In this document: positions 30,021 through 41,566 of the stretch, piece by piece | Numbering within the stretch: position 1 is the first letter of the stretch | Layout of the letters: every line of letters starts with the position of its first letter | Assembly: GCF_014648115.1 (NCBI RefSeq) | Contig: NZ_BMQM01000022.1 | Location: 7,255-71,254 of the forward strand | Origin: Deinococcus seoulensis | Lineage (GTDB): Bacteria; Deinococcota; Deinococci; Deinococcales; Deinococcaceae | Direction of reading: 5' to 3' | Length of the DNA stretch: 64,000 bases | Position numbers and translations under genes: made by a program | Notes under the pieces: generated by a model | The model's database searches: none | What the model saw: only the letters and a program-made list of their open reading frames with translations | What the model was told of the DNA's origin: nothing

Positions 30021-30587
30021 TTACTGGCAGTCCACCACAGGGAACGCCTGCGCCGACTCCTTGATATTGCTGTACTGCCCGTTCTGATCCACGCCCTGCA
30101 CCCGCACGAACGTGTTCCCCTTCACCCGCACGATCACTGGGTTCACCACGATCGCCTGAGCCGACAGCTTGTTCTGAGTCAGCACCCGCAGAGGCGCCGT
30201 GTTCGGAGCCAGGGTACTCGTCGCCCGGCCCGAACCGCTGTAATCCACCTGCCCGTAACTGAAGAACTGCTGATCCTTGGTTGCGCCCGTGTTCAGCCCC
30301 TCGAACTGCACGTACAGCTTGCTCAGGCCGCCCTGCCACGTCAGGTCCACGTACATCTCCGTGTTCAGGTTGTCGCAGATCACGTACGACCCTGCCGCCA
30401 CGGTATTCCCGTTCTGATCCGTGAACGCCGTCGTCGTCCGGTACTGCGTGCTGTAAGCGAAATCTTTCAGTCGAAGCGAGTTCGACGCACCCGTTCCAGG
30501 CGTGAACCCACCCGTGACCGTCACGGTCGCTCCGCAACTCGCCAGGATGCCCGTCAACCCGATTGCCGCCAACGCCAGTTTCTTCAT
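30021..30587 (-). CDS. Lipoprotein, tandem paralogue 1
   Basis: 188 residues. Signal MKKLALAAIGLTGILASC with lipobox LASC at residue ~18. The mature part is Asn/Thr/Val-rich beta structure; contains FEGLNTGATKDQQFFSYGQV. The neighbour at 30700 has nearly the same signal (MKKLMFAAVGLTGILAAC) and a similar LTF/LNSS...DQTQSIG layout, so these two are tandem duplicates. Function unknown. Confidence 0.78.
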   Translation of the reverse strand: MKKLALAAIGLTGILASCGATVTVTGGFTPGTGASNSLRLKDFAYSTQYRTTTAFTDQNGNTVAAGSYVICDNLNTEMYVDLTWQGGLSKLYVQFEGLNTGATKDQQFFSYGQVDYSGSGRATSTLAPNTAPLRVLTQNKLSAQAIVVNPVIVRVKGNTFVRVQGVDQNGQYSNIKESAQAFPVVDCQ

Positions 30588-30657
30588 GCCTCTCACTGTG
30601 CCCGCTGAACCTGACTGGGACGTGATGAACACTTCAGCAAACCTGAGAAAACAAACA

Positions 30658-30680
30658 AGCCCCCGCCAGAAGCAGGGGCT
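30658..30680 (-). terminator. Terminator after the upstream lipoprotein gene
   Basis: AGCCCC/GGGGCT stem with inner GC pairs, followed on the minus strand by a T-rich tail (TTGTTTGTTTT). Located between the two lipoprotein genes, so they are probably separate transcripts. Confidence 0.75.
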
Positions 30681-30699
30681 GAACATGTGAAGCTGGGAA

Positions 30700-31281
30700 T
30701 TACTGACTGAGCGGCTGAGCGGTGTTGGCAAGGGTGCACTTGCGGTAGACGGGCGTCACACCGAGGTTCTTGCTGGTGATGGTGAAGCTGGAACCCGTCG
30801 AGGTCTTGAGGGTCAGGTCGGCGTAGAAGCCGCCGGGCACCTTGTCACCCGTGTTGACGTTGACTTTCTTGACGGGCAGTTCTTTCGGGCTGACCACGAT
30901 GCTGTTGGGCAGCAGTTGGCCGGTGGCGGAGTTGAAGTCGAAGATGGCCTTGTAGTTGCCGTCAGCATCCTTGGTGGGTTTTCCGATGCTCTGCGTCTGG
31001 TCGTACTGGCTGGAATTGAGACCCCTGACCTTGACGGTCACATCGGTGATTTCACCGGCCGTGGCGAATTTCACGATCACCTGGGTCGAGCGGGCACGAG
31101 TGGCAGTGGTGGGGTTGGTAATCTCGTCACACCCAACGAAAGCCGTCTGTCCGTCAATGGCGTATTCCGTCGTCACACCGATCACGCGGGCACTGCCGCT
31201 CCCATCGGGGGCGACTCCGGCGCTTCCGCACGCTGCGAGGATTCCGGTCAGGCCGACTGCTGCGAACATGAGTTTCTTCAT
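30700..31281 (-). CDS. Lipoprotein, tandem paralogue 2
   Basis: 193 residues. Signal with lipobox LAAC at ~18, then a Gly/Ser/Ala linker and beta-rich domain (VTVKVRGLNSSQYDQTQSIG). Two cysteines (VGCDE, YRKCTL) in the mature part. Paralogue of the 30021 gene. Third positions are less G+C-rich than in the housekeeping genes. Confidence 0.78.
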   Translation of the reverse strand: MKKLMFAAVGLTGILAACGSAGVAPDGSGSARVIGVTTEYAIDGQTAFVGCDEITNPTTATRARSTQVIVKFATAGEITDVTVKVRGLNSSQYDQTQSIGKPTKDADGNYKAIFDFNSATGQLLPNSIVVSPKELPVKKVNVNTGDKVPGGFYADLTLKTSTGSSFTITSKNLGVTPVYRKCTLANTAQPLSQ

Positions 31282-31437
31282 GCCTCTTACTCTGCGCTGC
31301 CGCCCCCACCCGGCGGGTGATACCAACCTGACTGAAACTTGAGACTCAGGTCACACTCCCTTGACACTGAAGTTCGCAGGGGTAAAAGGACAGCCCACCG
31401 CCGGGCGTGCCAGGGTGGGCCGTGTGGTCCGGGCGGA

Positions 31438-32817
<1,380 letters not shown>

Positions 32818-32966
32818 GTGTGTCTCTCCTCTCAGCCGGTCGGATGGATTCCGGGGCCTTTGCCTGCCCGCTGTGTCGCGCTGGGCGGTCGGAGGGCAGT
32901 CTAGCGCAGCGTTACGGGCGCGCTGGGGGTGCGGCAGGTGCGGTCACGCGGGGAACCGGGCGTTGC

Positions 32967-32972
32967 TACGAT
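32967..32972 (+). promoter_or_regulatory. Leaderless -10 element (TACGAT)
   Basis: 8 nt upstream of the ATG at 32981. Confidence 0.5.
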
Positions 32973-32980
32973 GCCCGGCG

Positions 32981-33703
32981 ATGATGCGTTCTGCCCTGAT
33001 GACCCTGAGTCTCACGTTGACTGCTGCCCCTGCGCTGGCGGTCATGCCTGCCGGTCCTGACCGTGACGCGATCGAACTGCTGGCTGCCTGCGCACTGGAA
33101 ATTGAAAAACAGATTGCTTCGACCTTCACGAACCCCACCGTGAAGTCCTGCCAGGATCCCAAGCTGGAACTGGCGAAAAACGCCCGCGTCATGTATGAGG
33201 GCGTGGTCGTGAATACCAAACTCAAGACCTCTGTCAAGGGCAACTGGCTTGATGGGAATGGTCAGATCAAGGTGACCAGTGCGGCCGGTCGGGGGTTTAC
33301 CTATCACCGCCTGAACCTCAGGGCCGGTCTCGTGTATTACATCCTGCCGGATGATCTGACGCTTGCCAAGCAGGACGACCGGGCGGTGCAGGTGCTGTTC
33401 AGTTGCAGGGCCGCTCTTTCCAGGCGTGTCGACCAGACATTCGACCCTGATAGTCTCGCGCCCATCAAGTCCTGCGCGGATTCCAGATTGAAGCTCATGT
33501 CCGATTACGGGTTCGGAAAGACACCGTTGAACGCAGTGCCAGCCGGAACCGTCGTGCGGTACACGCCGGAGCAGGGGCTTGTGTTGATGGAGCTGGAGGT
33601 GGCGGTCAATACCCGTGGGGGCCAGCGGTTGACGCTGAATAACTGGGTGCGGGGTGGTCTGACCGTGCCGGCCTACCTGAGCCTTGAGGGGAAGGGGCGC
33701 TGA
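32981..33703 (+). CDS. Exported hypothetical protein
   Basis: 240 residues with a signal peptide (MTLSLTLTAAPALAV). Two similar halves can be seen: each has a cysteine followed by a Q/K-(I/V)-x-x-T-F pattern and a later K-S-C (ACALEIEKQIASTFTNP...KSC; SCRAALSRRVDQTFDPD...KSC), i.e. an internal duplication with two Cys pairs. Function unknown. Codon use is slightly more A/T-rich than the surroundings. Confidence 0.7.
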   Translation: MMRSALMTLSLTLTAAPALAVMPAGPDRDAIELLAACALEIEKQIASTFTNPTVKSCQDPKLELAKNARVMYEGVVVNTKLKTSVKGNWLDGNGQIKVTSAAGRGFTYHRLNLRAGLVYYILPDDLTLAKQDDRAVQVLFSCRAALSRRVDQTFDPDSLAPIKSCADSRLKLMSDYGFGKTPLNAVPAGTVVRYTPEQGLVLMELEVAVNTRGGQRLTLNNWVRGGLTVPAYLSLEGKGR

Positions 33704-33709
33704 CGGCGT

Positions 33710-34156
33710 TCACGGGACGGGTTTCAGGCTGAGGGTGTACGCGAGGGCTTCGCGGCCCAGGAGGACGGTGCGCAGGTGGCCGTCCAGGGTGACGGTGCCG
33801 CCCGTGTCGTGCCGGACGAGGTAGAGGTTGGCGCGGTGGGTGCCGTTCTCGTAGAGCTTCAGGGTGAGTTCGGTGCCGTCGGCGAGGCGTTTGAAGGTGC
33901 CGCTTCCGGCGTACACGCGGCGGCTTTCGAGGTTCACGAGGCTGCCGCTGGTGCGTGCGTCGCGTTCCACGAGGCCGAGGGTCAGGCGGTACGGGACGCG
34001 TCCGGTGGGGCCGATGCCGACGCCCTCGTACACGCCGCTGATCTGCCGTTCGAGGGTGGTGGTGGGCGGGAAGTACGCGCCGAACGCGCAACTGCTCAGG
34101 GCCAGGGGGAGCAGCAGGGCGGCGGTCAGGGTGAGGGGAGCGGGGTGGCGGCGCAT
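33710..34156 (-). CDS. Lipoprotein, unknown
   Basis: 148 residues with lipobox LSSC at residue ~23 and a beta-rich mature domain (GVYEGVGIGPTGRVPYRLTLGL; GTFKRLADGTELTLKLYENG). No family recognised. ATG at 34156 set by TACGCT 7 nt upstream, not the more distal ATG at 34174. Confidence 0.72.
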   Translation of the reverse strand: MRRHPAPLTLTAALLLPLALSSCAFGAYFPPTTTLERQISGVYEGVGIGPTGRVPYRLTLGLVERDARTSGSLVNLESRRVYAGSGTFKRLADGTELTLKLYENGTHRANLYLVRHDTGGTVTLDGHLRTVLLGREALAYTLSLKPVP

Positions 34157-34163
34157 GGGCCGC

Positions 34164-34169
34164 AGCGTA
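34164..34169 (-). promoter_or_regulatory. Leaderless -10 element (TACGCT)
   Basis: On the minus strand, 7 nt before the ATG at 34156. Confidence 0.55.
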
Positions 34170-34223
34170 CGCACCCCTCATGAAGCGGGCCTGATGCCGT
34201 GCGCCTGATGGGCTGGGGTGCGC

Positions 34224-34664
34224 TCAGCGTTCGGCGCGGAGGGTCAGGTTGTGCTTCACGCCGCTCACGGTCAGGGTGCCGCTCAGGATGGTGTCCGTGA
34301 CGGTGGCGCCCAGCAGCCCGCTGGCCCTGAGGGGCACGTTGCTGACGCCGAAGCCCAGCAGGCTGGCGTTCAGTCGGGGCGTGTCGCCGGGGTCGATGGT
34401 GGCGGTCAGGGTCGCGCCGCCGGGTCTGGGCAGTTGCGTGCCGCGCAGGGTGAAGGTGCCGCCGCTGGTCAGGTTGCGGTACTCGCCGCGTGCCTCGTGC
34501 GTGACGGGGTCCACGGTGTACGTCACGCGGATCTTCTGCGGGATCAGCAGGAACCGCGCCTCGCCCGCGTACGAGTACACGGGGTGCGCGGCGGGTTGCG
34601 TGGCGGGCGCGCAGGCGGCCAGCAGGTAGGTCAGGGCCGCCAGGGGGAGGGCCGCGCGGTTCAC
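34224..34664 (-). CDS. Lipoprotein, unknown, coupled to amidase
   Basis: 146 residues from a GTG at 34664 that overlaps the amidase stop by 4 nt (GTGA). Lipobox LLAAC at ~residue 18; the rest is beta-rich and ends in [12 protein letters not shown]. Function unknown; co-translation with the amidase suggests joint expression. Confidence 0.7.
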   Translation of the reverse strand: MNRAALPLAALTYLLAACAPATQPAAHPVYSYAGEARFLLIPQKIRVTYTVDPVTHEARGEYRNLTSGGTFTLRGTQLPRPGGATLTATIDPGDTPRLNASLLGFGVSNVPLRASGLLGATVTDTILSGTLTVSGVKHNLTLRAER

Positions 34665-35935
34665 GTGTGCTCCGGGGTGCGGATGTGGGGCGCGGTGTCC
34701 AGCGCGTGGGCCAGGGCCAGCAGCGTGTCGTCCTGCCCGTGCCGCCCGACGAGTTGCGCGCCCACGAACGGCTGGCCGCCCGCGTGGTGCGCGGTGGGCA
34801 GCGCGGCGGTCGGGGCGCCCAGCAGACTGAACGGCGCGGTCAGGCGCAGCACGGCGCGGCGTAGCGGGACCGGGCCGTCCGGCAGGTCTACCTCGTCCTG
34901 CCCGGTCAGGGGTGGTGGGGTGGGCACGGCGGGGGCCAGCAGGACGTCGAAGGTGTCCAGCAGGGCGTCCAGCCCTTCGCGGTACGCGGCGCGGCGTGCG
35001 AAGGCCGCCTGCACCTCGTCGGCACTCAGGGCCGCGCCCTGCCGCAGGGCGGCCAGCGTGAACGGCAGGAAGCCCGGTTCGGGCAGGTTCAGGGCGTCCC
35101 GGTGAACGGCGGCCGCCTCGCTCAGCACGATGGGCGAGTACGCGTCCAGCACCTCCGGGAAGTCCACGGGTGTCACGGTCGCGCCCAGGCCCTCCAGGGT
35201 GCCCGCCACGCCCTGCACGGCGGCGTGCACGTCCGGCGTGACCCAGCCGTCCGGCAGCCACAGGCCCACGCGCCGCCCCGCCCAGTCCTGCGGGGGAACG
35301 GACTGCCCGGTCAGGGCTTCATGAACGCGGATGATGGTGTGCAGGTCGGCGGCCAGCGGCCCGGTGTGATCGCAGGTGCCCGACAGGGGCAGCACGCCCG
35401 CCTCGCTCCAGTCGGCGTGCCCCTTGGTGGGCTTGAAGCCCCGCACGCCACACCACGCGGCGGGCACGCGGATGCTGCCGCCGGTATCGGTGCCCAGCGC
35501 GAAATCCACCTGCCCCAGCGCCACGCTGACGGCCGCGCCGCTGCTGCTGCCGCCCGGCACGCACTCCGGCCGGGTGGGGTGCGCGGTCCCGCCGAAGCCG
35601 TTGGCGCCCGTGATGCCCAGCGCGATCTCGTGCAGGTGCGTCTTGCCGGTCGCGCTGGCCCCCAGGTCCAGCAGGCGGCGCACCAGCACGCTCTCGCCGG
35701 GGTCCGGGACGGGCGCACGGGTGCTGGCCCGCAGCGGCCAGCCGGGCACGCCGAACAGGTCCTTCACGCTGAAGGTCAGGCCCGACAGCAGCCCGCCGGG
35801 CACGCCGGGCAGGGGAGACGCGGGCCGGAACGCCCAGGCGCGCTGCGGGTCGCTGGCGTCTGATCTGACGGCCTCCGGTCTGATGGCCTCCGGCGTCGTG
35901 GGGGTGCGGTGATCGGGGTGGGCGGGATCGGTCAC
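34661..35935 (-). CDS. Amidase (amidase signature family)
   Basis: 424 residues. Ser-cisSer-Lys triad: Lys in SVKDLFG (~60), cis-Ser/Ser in [16 protein letters not shown] and [22 protein letters not shown] (~130-160). Hydrolyses an amide; substrate unknown, and the absence of gatB/gatC argues against GatA. Start GTG at 35935 lies 6 nt after TACGCT. Confidence 0.88.
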   Translation of the reverse strand: MTDPAHPDHRTPTTPEAIRPEAVRSDASDPQRAWAFRPASPLPGVPGGLLSGLTFSVKDLFGVPGWPLRASTRAPVPDPGESVLVRRLLDLGASATGKTHLHEIALGITGANGFGGTAHPTRPECVPGGSSSGAAVSVALGQVDFALGTDTGGSIRVPAAWCGVRGFKPTKGHADWSEAGVLPLSGTCDHTGPLAADLHTIIRVHEALTGQSVPPQDWAGRRVGLWLPDGWVTPDVHAAVQGVAGTLEGLGATVTPVDFPEVLDAYSPIVLSEAAAVHRDALNLPEPGFLPFTLAALRQGAALSADEVQAAFARRAAYREGLDALLDTFDVLLAPAVPTPPPLTGQDEVDLPDGPVPLRRAVLRLTAPFSLLGAPTAALPTAHHAGGQPFVGAQLVGRHGQDDTLLALAHALDTAPHIRTPEHT

Positions 35936-35941
35936 CCGCAC

Positions 35942-35947
35942 AGCGTA
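35942..35947 (-). promoter_or_regulatory. Leaderless -10 element (TACGCT)
   Basis: On the minus strand, 6 nt before the GTG at 35935. Confidence 0.55.
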
Positions 35948-35975
35948 GCGTCCCGGCGCGGTCCTGCCCAGGCGT

Positions 35976-36476
35976 TCAGAACGGCAGGATGGGTTCCTGC
36001 TTCCACTGCCCCTGCGCCAGCGTGAACGGCCCGAACTGCTGCAGGCCCAGCGGCCCGAAGTTCGCGGTGAAGCCCCCGTCCACCCGGTACGTGACCAGTT
36101 GCCCGCGCGCGACCTTCAGGAACGACGCGGCGGTGTTCAGCGTGACCGGAATGGACACGTCGGCCCGCTGGGTGGTCACGCCACTGGCGGGAATGTCGAC
36201 GTTCGGGAAGGACACGTCGCCCACGGCGGCCCCGTCGATGATCAGCGTGCCCGCGATGTTCGCCATGCGCAGCGGCACCGGGTTGGGGTTGGTGACCTGC
36301 AGGTTCATGGTCAGGTTCGCCACGGGCGCGCGGCCGAACCCGCCGGGCAGGGTCAGGCTGCTCAGGTAGACGCTCTGCACCTTCACCTGCGGCACCTGCA
36401 CGATCTGTTGCAGCGGCGCGCAGGCACTCAGGGACAGGGCGGCGGTACTCAGGGCGGCGACAGGCAGCAGGCGCAT
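35976..36476 (-). CDS. LEA type-2 (WHy domain) lipoprotein
   Basis: 166 residues. Lipobox LSAC at ~18. A beta-sandwich pattern with [21 protein letters not shown] (N-P-N-P-x-P motif) and [19 protein letters not shown] matches LEA_2/WHy domains, which are associated with desiccation tolerance in plants and occur in Deinococcus. Envelope-anchored. Leaderless start (TAGCCT 6 nt upstream). Confidence 0.85.
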   Translation of the reverse strand: MRLLPVAALSTAALSLSACAPLQQIVQVPQVKVQSVYLSSLTLPGGFGRAPVANLTMNLQVTNPNPVPLRMANIAGTLIIDGAAVGDVSFPNVDIPASGVTTQRADVSIPVTLNTAASFLKVARGQLVTYRVDGGFTANFGPLGLQQFGPFTLAQGQWKQEPILPF

Positions 36477-36482
36477 GAGCCC

Positions 36483-36488
36483 AGGCTA
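36483..36488 (-). promoter_or_regulatory. Leaderless -10 element (TAGCCT)
   Basis: On the minus strand, 6 nt before the ATG at 36476. Confidence 0.55.
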
Positions 36489-36606
36489 CCCCGCCCCGCA
36501 CGCGGGAACCTGACCGGGCGCGTCAGCTTCGGCGCGGGGGTTCGGCGCGGGGGTGAAGGTGCCCGTCGTGAAGGGATCTGGACTGGAGGCCGCCGGGCCG
36601 CTGCGC

Positions 36607-36612
36607 TACGCT
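36607..36612 (+). promoter_or_regulatory. Leaderless -10 element (TACGCT)
   Basis: 6 nt upstream of the ATG at 36619. Confidence 0.55.
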
Positions 36613-36618
36613 GCCCGC

Positions 36619-37695
36619 ATGCGACCCCCCCTCCGCTCCGGCCGTTTCCGTTCGCTGCCCGTCACGCTCGGCGCGGCGCTGCTCGTGACGTCCGCGCAGG
36701 CCGCCACGCTGGACTTCGGGGTGTCGTACCGCGCCCCGGACGCCGGACTGTGGGGGCGCGTGGGCGTGTCGGACCTGGACCTGCTGGGCGGGCAGGTGTC
36801 GGCCGCCCTGAGCAGCCGCGCGGCGCAGGTCGGGTACGCCCGCAGCCTCAGCCTGCCGCCGCTGGGCGCCGCGACCGCCCGCACGGACCTCGCCGTGACG
36901 TGGCAGGGCGGCGTGCGGGTGGACAGCCGCGCCAGCGCCGGGGTGGGGCCGGTCGCCCTGAACCTCGCGGGCGCGTACTTCACGGCGCCCGTCACGGACG
37001 TGGACCCGCTCGCGCCGTTCGCGCAGGCCCCGGCAGACCTGCGTGGGCGCGGCTGGAACGCCTCGCTGATCGCCCGTTACCGGGTGAACCGCACGTTGAT
37101 TGCCGTGCTGGGCGGCGAACTGGGCGCGCAACCGCAGCTGAGCGTGGGCGTGGAGGGCCGCCGCGTCCTGACGCGGCCCGTCACGGTGGAACCCGAACCG
37201 GCGGAACCCGACCTGACCGCCGCTACCGAACCCGCCGCTCCGGAGGCTGCCGCCGATCCTGCCGACGCTGCGGCCGACACCCCGGATACCGGTCCTCTGG
37301 GCATGGACGACACCCTGCCGGACACCGAGCCGGTCGGCACGCTGACGTGGCGGGCGGGCGCGCTGGCCGGGCGGGACGTGCTGGGCCTGACCGGCGGTGT
37401 CAGTTACGCCACCGAGAACGGCCTGAGCGTGGGCGTGGACGCCCTGGCGGGCCTGAACAGCTTCGGAGTGACCGGCAGTCTGTCCGCGCCGGACCTGCTG
37501 GGCGACGGCAGCAGCGTGCGCCTGTACGCCGCGTACGAGCCGTGGCGGACGGTCAGCGCGCCCCTGCGGACCGGCGTGAACGCCAGCCTCCCGGCAGGCA
37601 GCGGCACCCTGACCCTGGACGCCAGCGCCGGGCGCACGCTCCAGGGCCAGGCGGGCTTCGGCGTGCGTGTCGGTTACACCCTGCCGCTACCCTGA
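36619..37695 (+). CDS. Outer-membrane beta-barrel-like exported protein
   Basis: 358 residues. Signal peptide ending in SAQAA (~residue 28). Alternating hydrophobic/polar strands ([29 protein letters not shown]) and a C-terminal strand finishing [11 protein letters not shown] suggest a beta-barrel. An Ala/Pro/Glu/Asp-rich linker ([15 protein letters not shown]...) at ~residues 190-235 divides two halves. Function unknown. Confidence 0.7.
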   Translation: MRPPLRSGRFRSLPVTLGAALLVTSAQAATLDFGVSYRAPDAGLWGRVGVSDLDLLGGQVSAALSSRAAQVGYARSLSLPPLGAATARTDLAVTWQGGVRVDSRASAGVGPVALNLAGAYFTAPVTDVDPLAPFAQAPADLRGRGWNASLIARYRVNRTLIAVLGGELGAQPQLSVGVEGRRVLTRPVTVEPEPAEPDLTAATEPAAPEAAADPADAAADTPDTGPLGMDDTLPDTEPVGTLTWRAGALAGRDVLGLTGGVSYATENGLSVGVDALAGLNSFGVTGSLSAPDLLGDGSSVRLYAAYEPWRTVSAPLRTGVNASLPAGSGTLTLDASAGRTLQGQAGFGVRVGYTLPLP

Positions 37696-37828
37696 CCCCC
37701 GCCGGGGGAGAGGCTGGCCGCTGCTGGCCCGCTCGACTGTGTCCAGCAGCGCATTTTTCGCTCCGAGCATGAACTTCCCATCAGCCGCGCGGCCCCCTTC
37801 TCATGAGGACGGACGGGATACTGGCGGC

Positions 37829-38491
37829 ATGAAGAAGCTCTCCCTGACCCTCCTCGCTCCCGCCCTGCTGGCCCTCGGTTCGGTCGCCGGGGCGCAGACC
37901 GCGCAGGACATCATCAGCCGTGTGGACGCCACCCAGAAGGCCGCGCGGGACGTATCGTTCCGCCTCAGCGGGAACGCCACCCTGGACACCAGCAGCCAGA
38001 AGATCGACCTGACCATCAAGGCCATTCCCGCGCAGAACGTCGCCCGCGTGCAGTTCGCCGCGCCGGACGCGCTGGCCGACAACGTGGTCGTGGCCGACAG
38101 GAACGAGATCCGTCAGTACATGTTCCTGACCAACCAGATCACCGTCACCAGCGCCCAGAAGGCCGCCAGCAGCGCGGGCCTGAGCCTGGACTTCACGCAG
38201 CTGAGCAACACCGCCAGCATGCTCGCCAGTTACAACGTCAAACTGCTGGGCACCAGCGGCAGCGCCGGGAAACGCCTGTTCCAGCTGGAAGCCACCCCCA
38301 GGTCGGGCGGTACCGACCGCACCCGCGTGTGGATCACCGAGGCCGGCTGGCGCCCCACCCGCATTCAGATCCTGAACAGCGGCGGCAAGACCCTGGCCGA
38401 CCTGAACGTCTCGAACTACCGCGTGAACGCCGGTCTGAGTGCCGCCAGCATCAAGGCGCTGCCGAAAGACGCGCAGATCATCCGTCAGTAA
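37829..38491 (+). CDS. LolA-like outer-membrane lipoprotein sorting protein
   Basis: 220 residues. Signal peptide ([11 protein letters not shown], cleavage ~22). [22 protein letters not shown] and later strands ([17 protein letters not shown] [17 protein letters not shown]) match the LolA/LppX-like fold for carrying lipid or lipoprotein across the periplasm. Preceded by GATACT 6 nt before the ATG. The stop codon is shared with the start of a dispersed repeat. Confidence 0.82.
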   Translation: MKKLSLTLLAPALLALGSVAGAQTAQDIISRVDATQKAARDVSFRLSGNATLDTSSQKIDLTIKAIPAQNVARVQFAAPDALADNVVVADRNEIRQYMFLTNQITVTSAQKAASSAGLSLDFTQLSNTASMLASYNVKLLGTSGSAGKRLFQLEATPRSGGTDRTRVWITEAGWRPTRIQILNSGGKTLADLNVSNYRVNAGLSAASIKALPKDAQIIRQ

Positions 38492-38625
38492 TACCGACTC
38501 CGATTGAATGGCTTATAAAGCCGCTGGGTCCGAGCGGAGCGAGTAGGAGTTGAAGCGGGTTCCGGACGTGAAGTTAACAGATCGGCGGTGTTCCGATCTG
38601 TTAACGAAATAAACGGAATCCGTAT
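38491..38625 (+). repeat. Dispersed palindromic repeat, complete copy
   Basis: 135 bp, plus orientation, first base = last base of the upstream TAA stop. Left hairpin partly decayed (ATTGAATGGCTTATAAAGCC then CGCTGGGTC), right stem GTTAACAGATCGG/CCGATCTGTTAAC perfect. Confidence 0.92.
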
Positions 38626-38707
38626 AGCCCCTCCCAGCTTCCACGCCCGGCGTGGCGCGGCCCGGTGTCCCTGTGATGCCGGGCCGCGCCACGTCGGGGT
38701 GCGCCAT

Positions 38708-38734
38708 GAAAAAACCCCGCCGGTATGGGCGGGG
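38708..38734 (-). terminator. Rho-independent terminator of the LysM-NlpC/P60 gene
   Basis: CCCCGCC/GGCGGGG stem with a 6-nt loop followed on the minus strand by T6; 27 bp after the stop at 38762. Confidence 0.88.
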
Positions 38735-38761
38735 GGTGTCGGTGAAACTCGGTCGCTGCGT

Positions 38762-39388
38762 TCAGTTCAGGACGCGGCGGGCGCCGTCGTAACGGCTGGC
38801 CCAGTACGAGTTGCTGAACAGCGGCTCGATCATGCTCTTGCCGTAGTAGGAGTTGGCGTTGGCCATCATGCCGTCGCCCATGTAGATGCCGACGTGGCTG
38901 GCGGTGCGGCCCATGGTGTTGAAGAACACTAGGTCGCCGGGGCGCAGGTCGCGGCGGCTGACGGGGCTGCCCACGCGCCACTGGGCGGCGGCCGTGCGGG
39001 GCAGGTTCACGCCCATCTGGCGGAACACGTTCATGGTGTAGCTGCTGCAGTCGATGCCGCCGTTGCCGCTGCCGCCCAGCACGTAGCGGATGCCCAGGTA
39101 GCGGGTGGCGGCGGCGCGCACGAAGCCGTTGCCGCGCGGGGCGGGGGAGGCGGCGGTGGTGGCGCGGGGCGCGGCGGCGGTGGCCGGGGCGCTGCCGCCG
39201 GTGCTGAGTTTCTGGCCCACGTTGATGGTGGTGCTGCTGAGTTTGTTCAGCTTCATCAGGGTGCTGGCGTCCACGCCGGTGGCCCTGGCGATCGAGTACA
39301 GCGTGTCACCGGGTTTGACGGTGTACGTGGCTGCGCTGGCGGCGCCGCTGAGGGCGAGGGCGGTCAGAAGTACGTGGGAGAGTTTCAT
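38762..39388 (-). CDS. LysM - NlpC/P60 cell-wall endopeptidase
   Basis: 208 residues. Signal peptide (~1-19), one LysM repeat ([27 protein letters not shown], ~21-62), an Ala/Thr/Pro linker, then NlpC/P60 with catalytic Cys in GGIDCSSYT (~112), His in [10 protein letters not shown] (~160) and a third polar residue following. Cleaves peptidoglycan stem peptides. Shares its LysM sequence style with the M23 gene at 42054. AGGGG 7 nt before the ATG. Confidence 0.92.
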   Translation of the reverse strand: MKLSHVLLTALALSGAASAATYTVKPGDTLYSIARATGVDASTLMKLNKLSSTTINVGQKLSTGGSAPATAAAPRATTAASPAPRGNGFVRAAATRYLGIRYVLGGSGNGGIDCSSYTMNVFRQMGVNLPRTAAAQWRVGSPVSRRDLRPGDLVFFNTMGRTASHVGIYMGDGMMANANSYYGKSMIEPLFSNSYWASRYDGARRVLN

Positions 39389-39837
39389 CGACCCCTGAAG
39401 TTTAGCGTGTCTTTATTTATTTGTCCTTCATTCATGTCAGAACCGGCACCCAGTATGCGCCTATACGGCGTTTATGCGGTCCTTGGGTGGGCTTGACGTG
39501 GCCGGAAGTGCCTCCCGGTCTTAGGTTTCTCAGATTGGGGCTCATACGACTTTAGGTGGACGCGGCCCCCCCGTAGTGGGGGTTGAACGGCAATGCGGAC
39601 TTTTCCGCACTCTCATCTTACGCTCATTATGAGACTGGTCACTGAAAACTCCATTTTCCCCGGGCGCGGCCAGCCCTCTCGCCACCCTCCCCACCCCGAC
39701 GGCACCCACCGGCGCACGCCCCCACCGGGTCACTCTCGCCGCGCCGCGCCCCGCAGTCTTATACTCGGCGGCAGCGCACTCACCACCACCCGGCCCACCG
39801 CGGCCACCAGCCACCCCCCGGTGCATTGGAGGACAGC
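39389..39837. other. Intergenic region between divergent genes
   Basis: 449 bp without a convincing gene. Holds the promoter of the minus-strand LysM gene, several small inverted repeats (CCCCC/GGGGG at ~39570, GCGGA/TCCGC at ~39594, CTCAT/ATGAG at ~39623) and the promoter of the gene at 39838. Confidence 0.6.
39760..39765 (+). promoter_or_regulatory. -10 element (TATACT) with a ~65-nt leader
   Basis: TATACT lies 72 bp before the ATG at 39838, which also has its own GGAGG; so this gene, unlike most here, has an untranslated leader. Confidence 0.5.
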
Positions 39838-40230
<393 letters not shown>

Positions 40231-40274
40231 ACCGCACCCCCCAAGGCCCCCACCCCCAGCCCACCCCACCTGCG

Positions 40275-40292
40275 CCCCTCCACCTGGAGGGG
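40275..40292 (+). terminator. Short hairpin terminator
   Basis: CCCCTCC/GGAGGGG with a 4-nt loop followed by TGTTCT, 45 bp after the stop of the gene at 39838. Confidence 0.65.
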
Positions 40293-40335
40293 TGTTCTGC
40301 TGCCCCCGCCCACGGTTGCACGGTCCGGCCCGCCG

Positions 40336-40341
40336 TATCCT
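40336..40341 (+). promoter_or_regulatory. Leaderless -10 element (TATCCT)
   Basis: 6 nt upstream of the GTG at 40348. Confidence 0.6.
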
Positions 40342-40347
40342 GCGGGC

Positions 40348-41064
40348 GTGACCGACGCCGGGCCACCTCACCCCACAGCCAACCCCGTCAGCGCCGCCCA
40401 GCGCCACGCGGACCTGCTGAACCTGGAAGGCCGCAACCGCGCCTGCCGCGCCTGTGACCTGCGCCCCGGCTGCACGCAGGTCGTGGTCGCCGAGGGCCGC
40501 GCCGACGCCCCGCTGCTGATCGTCGGCGAGGGCCCCGGCGGGCAGGAGGACCGGACGGGACGGCCCTTCGTGGGGCGCGGCGGGCAACTGCTCGACCAGA
40601 TTCTGCGCGCCGCCGGGATCGACCGGGCCGACGCGTACATCACGAACATCGTCAAGTGCCGCCCCCCCGGCAACCGCGACCCGCACCCGCCCGAAACGCA
40701 GACCTGCACCGCCCACTGGCTGGAACCGCAACTGACCCTGCTGCGCCCCCGCGTGATCCTGGCCGTCGGGCACACGGCCACCGCGTACCTGCTGGGCACC
40801 CGCGCCCGCATCACGGACCTGCGCGGCCAGTGGTTCCTGTACCGGCACGCCGACGGGCAGGGCGGCACGTACGACGCCCCGCTGATGCCGCTGCTGCACC
40901 CCGCGTACCTGCTGCGGCACGACACCCGCGCGCCCGGCGGCCCGAAAAGCCTGACGTGGCGCGACATCCGCGAGGCGGCGGCCGTCCTGCGCGGCGACCA
41001 CGAACCCGCCGCGCTGTCCACGCTGACCCCGCCGGACATGCAGGGCCAGCCCGGCCTGTTCTGA
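40348..41064 (+). CDS. Family-4 uracil-DNA glycosylase
   Basis: 238 residues. The iron-sulfur Cys pair in [10 protein letters not shown] and later [10 protein letters not shown]; the catalytic GEGPGGQED motif (G-E-(A/G)-P-G-x-x-E-D) and the HPAYLL motif near the C-terminus. Removes uracil from DNA as a first step of base excision repair. GTG start with TATCCT 6 nt upstream. Its stop codon is the first base of the next repeat. Confidence 0.95.
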   Translation: MTDAGPPHPTANPVSAAQRHADLLNLEGRNRACRACDLRPGCTQVVVAEGRADAPLLIVGEGPGGQEDRTGRPFVGRGGQLLDQILRAAGIDRADAYITNIVKCRPPGNRDPHPPETQTCTAHWLEPQLTLLRPRVILAVGHTATAYLLGTRARITDLRGQWFLYRHADGQGGTYDAPLMPLLHPAYLLRHDTRAPGGPKSLTWRDIREAAAVLRGDHEPAALSTLTPPDMQGQPGLF

Positions 41065-41199
41065 TACGGACTCCGATTGAATGGGTTGCAAAACCCGTTC
41101 AATCCGAGCGGATGCGAGTGGGAGCAGGGCGGGTTCCGGACGTGGAGCTGGCAATCCGGTGAAGTTCCGGATTGTCAGCGAAACAAACGGAGCCCGTAT
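41064..41199 (+). repeat. Dispersed palindromic repeat, complete copy
   Basis: 136 bp, plus orientation, beginning at the last A of the upstream TGA. Perfect stems GATTGAATGGGTT/AACCCGTTCAATC and GGCAATCCGG/CCGGATTGTC. Confidence 0.92.
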
Positions 41200-41268
41200 G
41201 ATTCCGGCCCTCACCCCCTCCCTGCTCCCACCGTCACCGGGCGGACACCCGCCCCCGCCGCCGCCCGC

Positions 41269-41274
41269 TATGCT
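41269..41274 (+). promoter_or_regulatory. Leaderless -10 element (TATGCT)
   Basis: 6 nt upstream of the ATG at 41281. Confidence 0.55.
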
Positions 41275-41280
41275 CGGCGC

Positions 41281-41565
41281 ATGCCTCACCCGGAATTCGT
41301 TGGACTTGTCAACTCATTGCAGGCGACCGCCGAGGCGGCCCTGGGCGACCTGAACGCCGCCACCGCAAGCGCCGCCCGCGACGGCCTGCTGGAGGAACGC
41401 CGCGCCCGCCAGACGGCCGAACGCAGCCTGAAACTGCTGACTATGCTGGCCGAGAAGACCCGCGGGAACCTCGACTTCACCGAGGCGGACCTGCTGACGG
41501 ACGCCATCGGCAGTGTCCGCGAACGCCTGAACGCTGCCCCGCAGGGCGGCGCGGCGCAGAACTGA
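41281..41565 (+). CDS. DUF1844-type small protein
   Basis: 94 residues, helical: [21 protein letters not shown] then [33 protein letters not shown], the latter typical of DUF1844 (a helix with L-x-x-L-x-E-K-T-x-G-N-L). Function unknown. The next gene starts 2 nt after the stop (dtd), so they form an operon. Confidence 0.82.
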   Translation: MPHPEFVGLVNSLQATAEAALGDLNAATASAARDGLLEERRARQTAERSLKLLTMLAEKTRGNLDFTEADLLTDAIGSVRERLNAAPQGGAAQN

Positions 41566-41566
41566 C

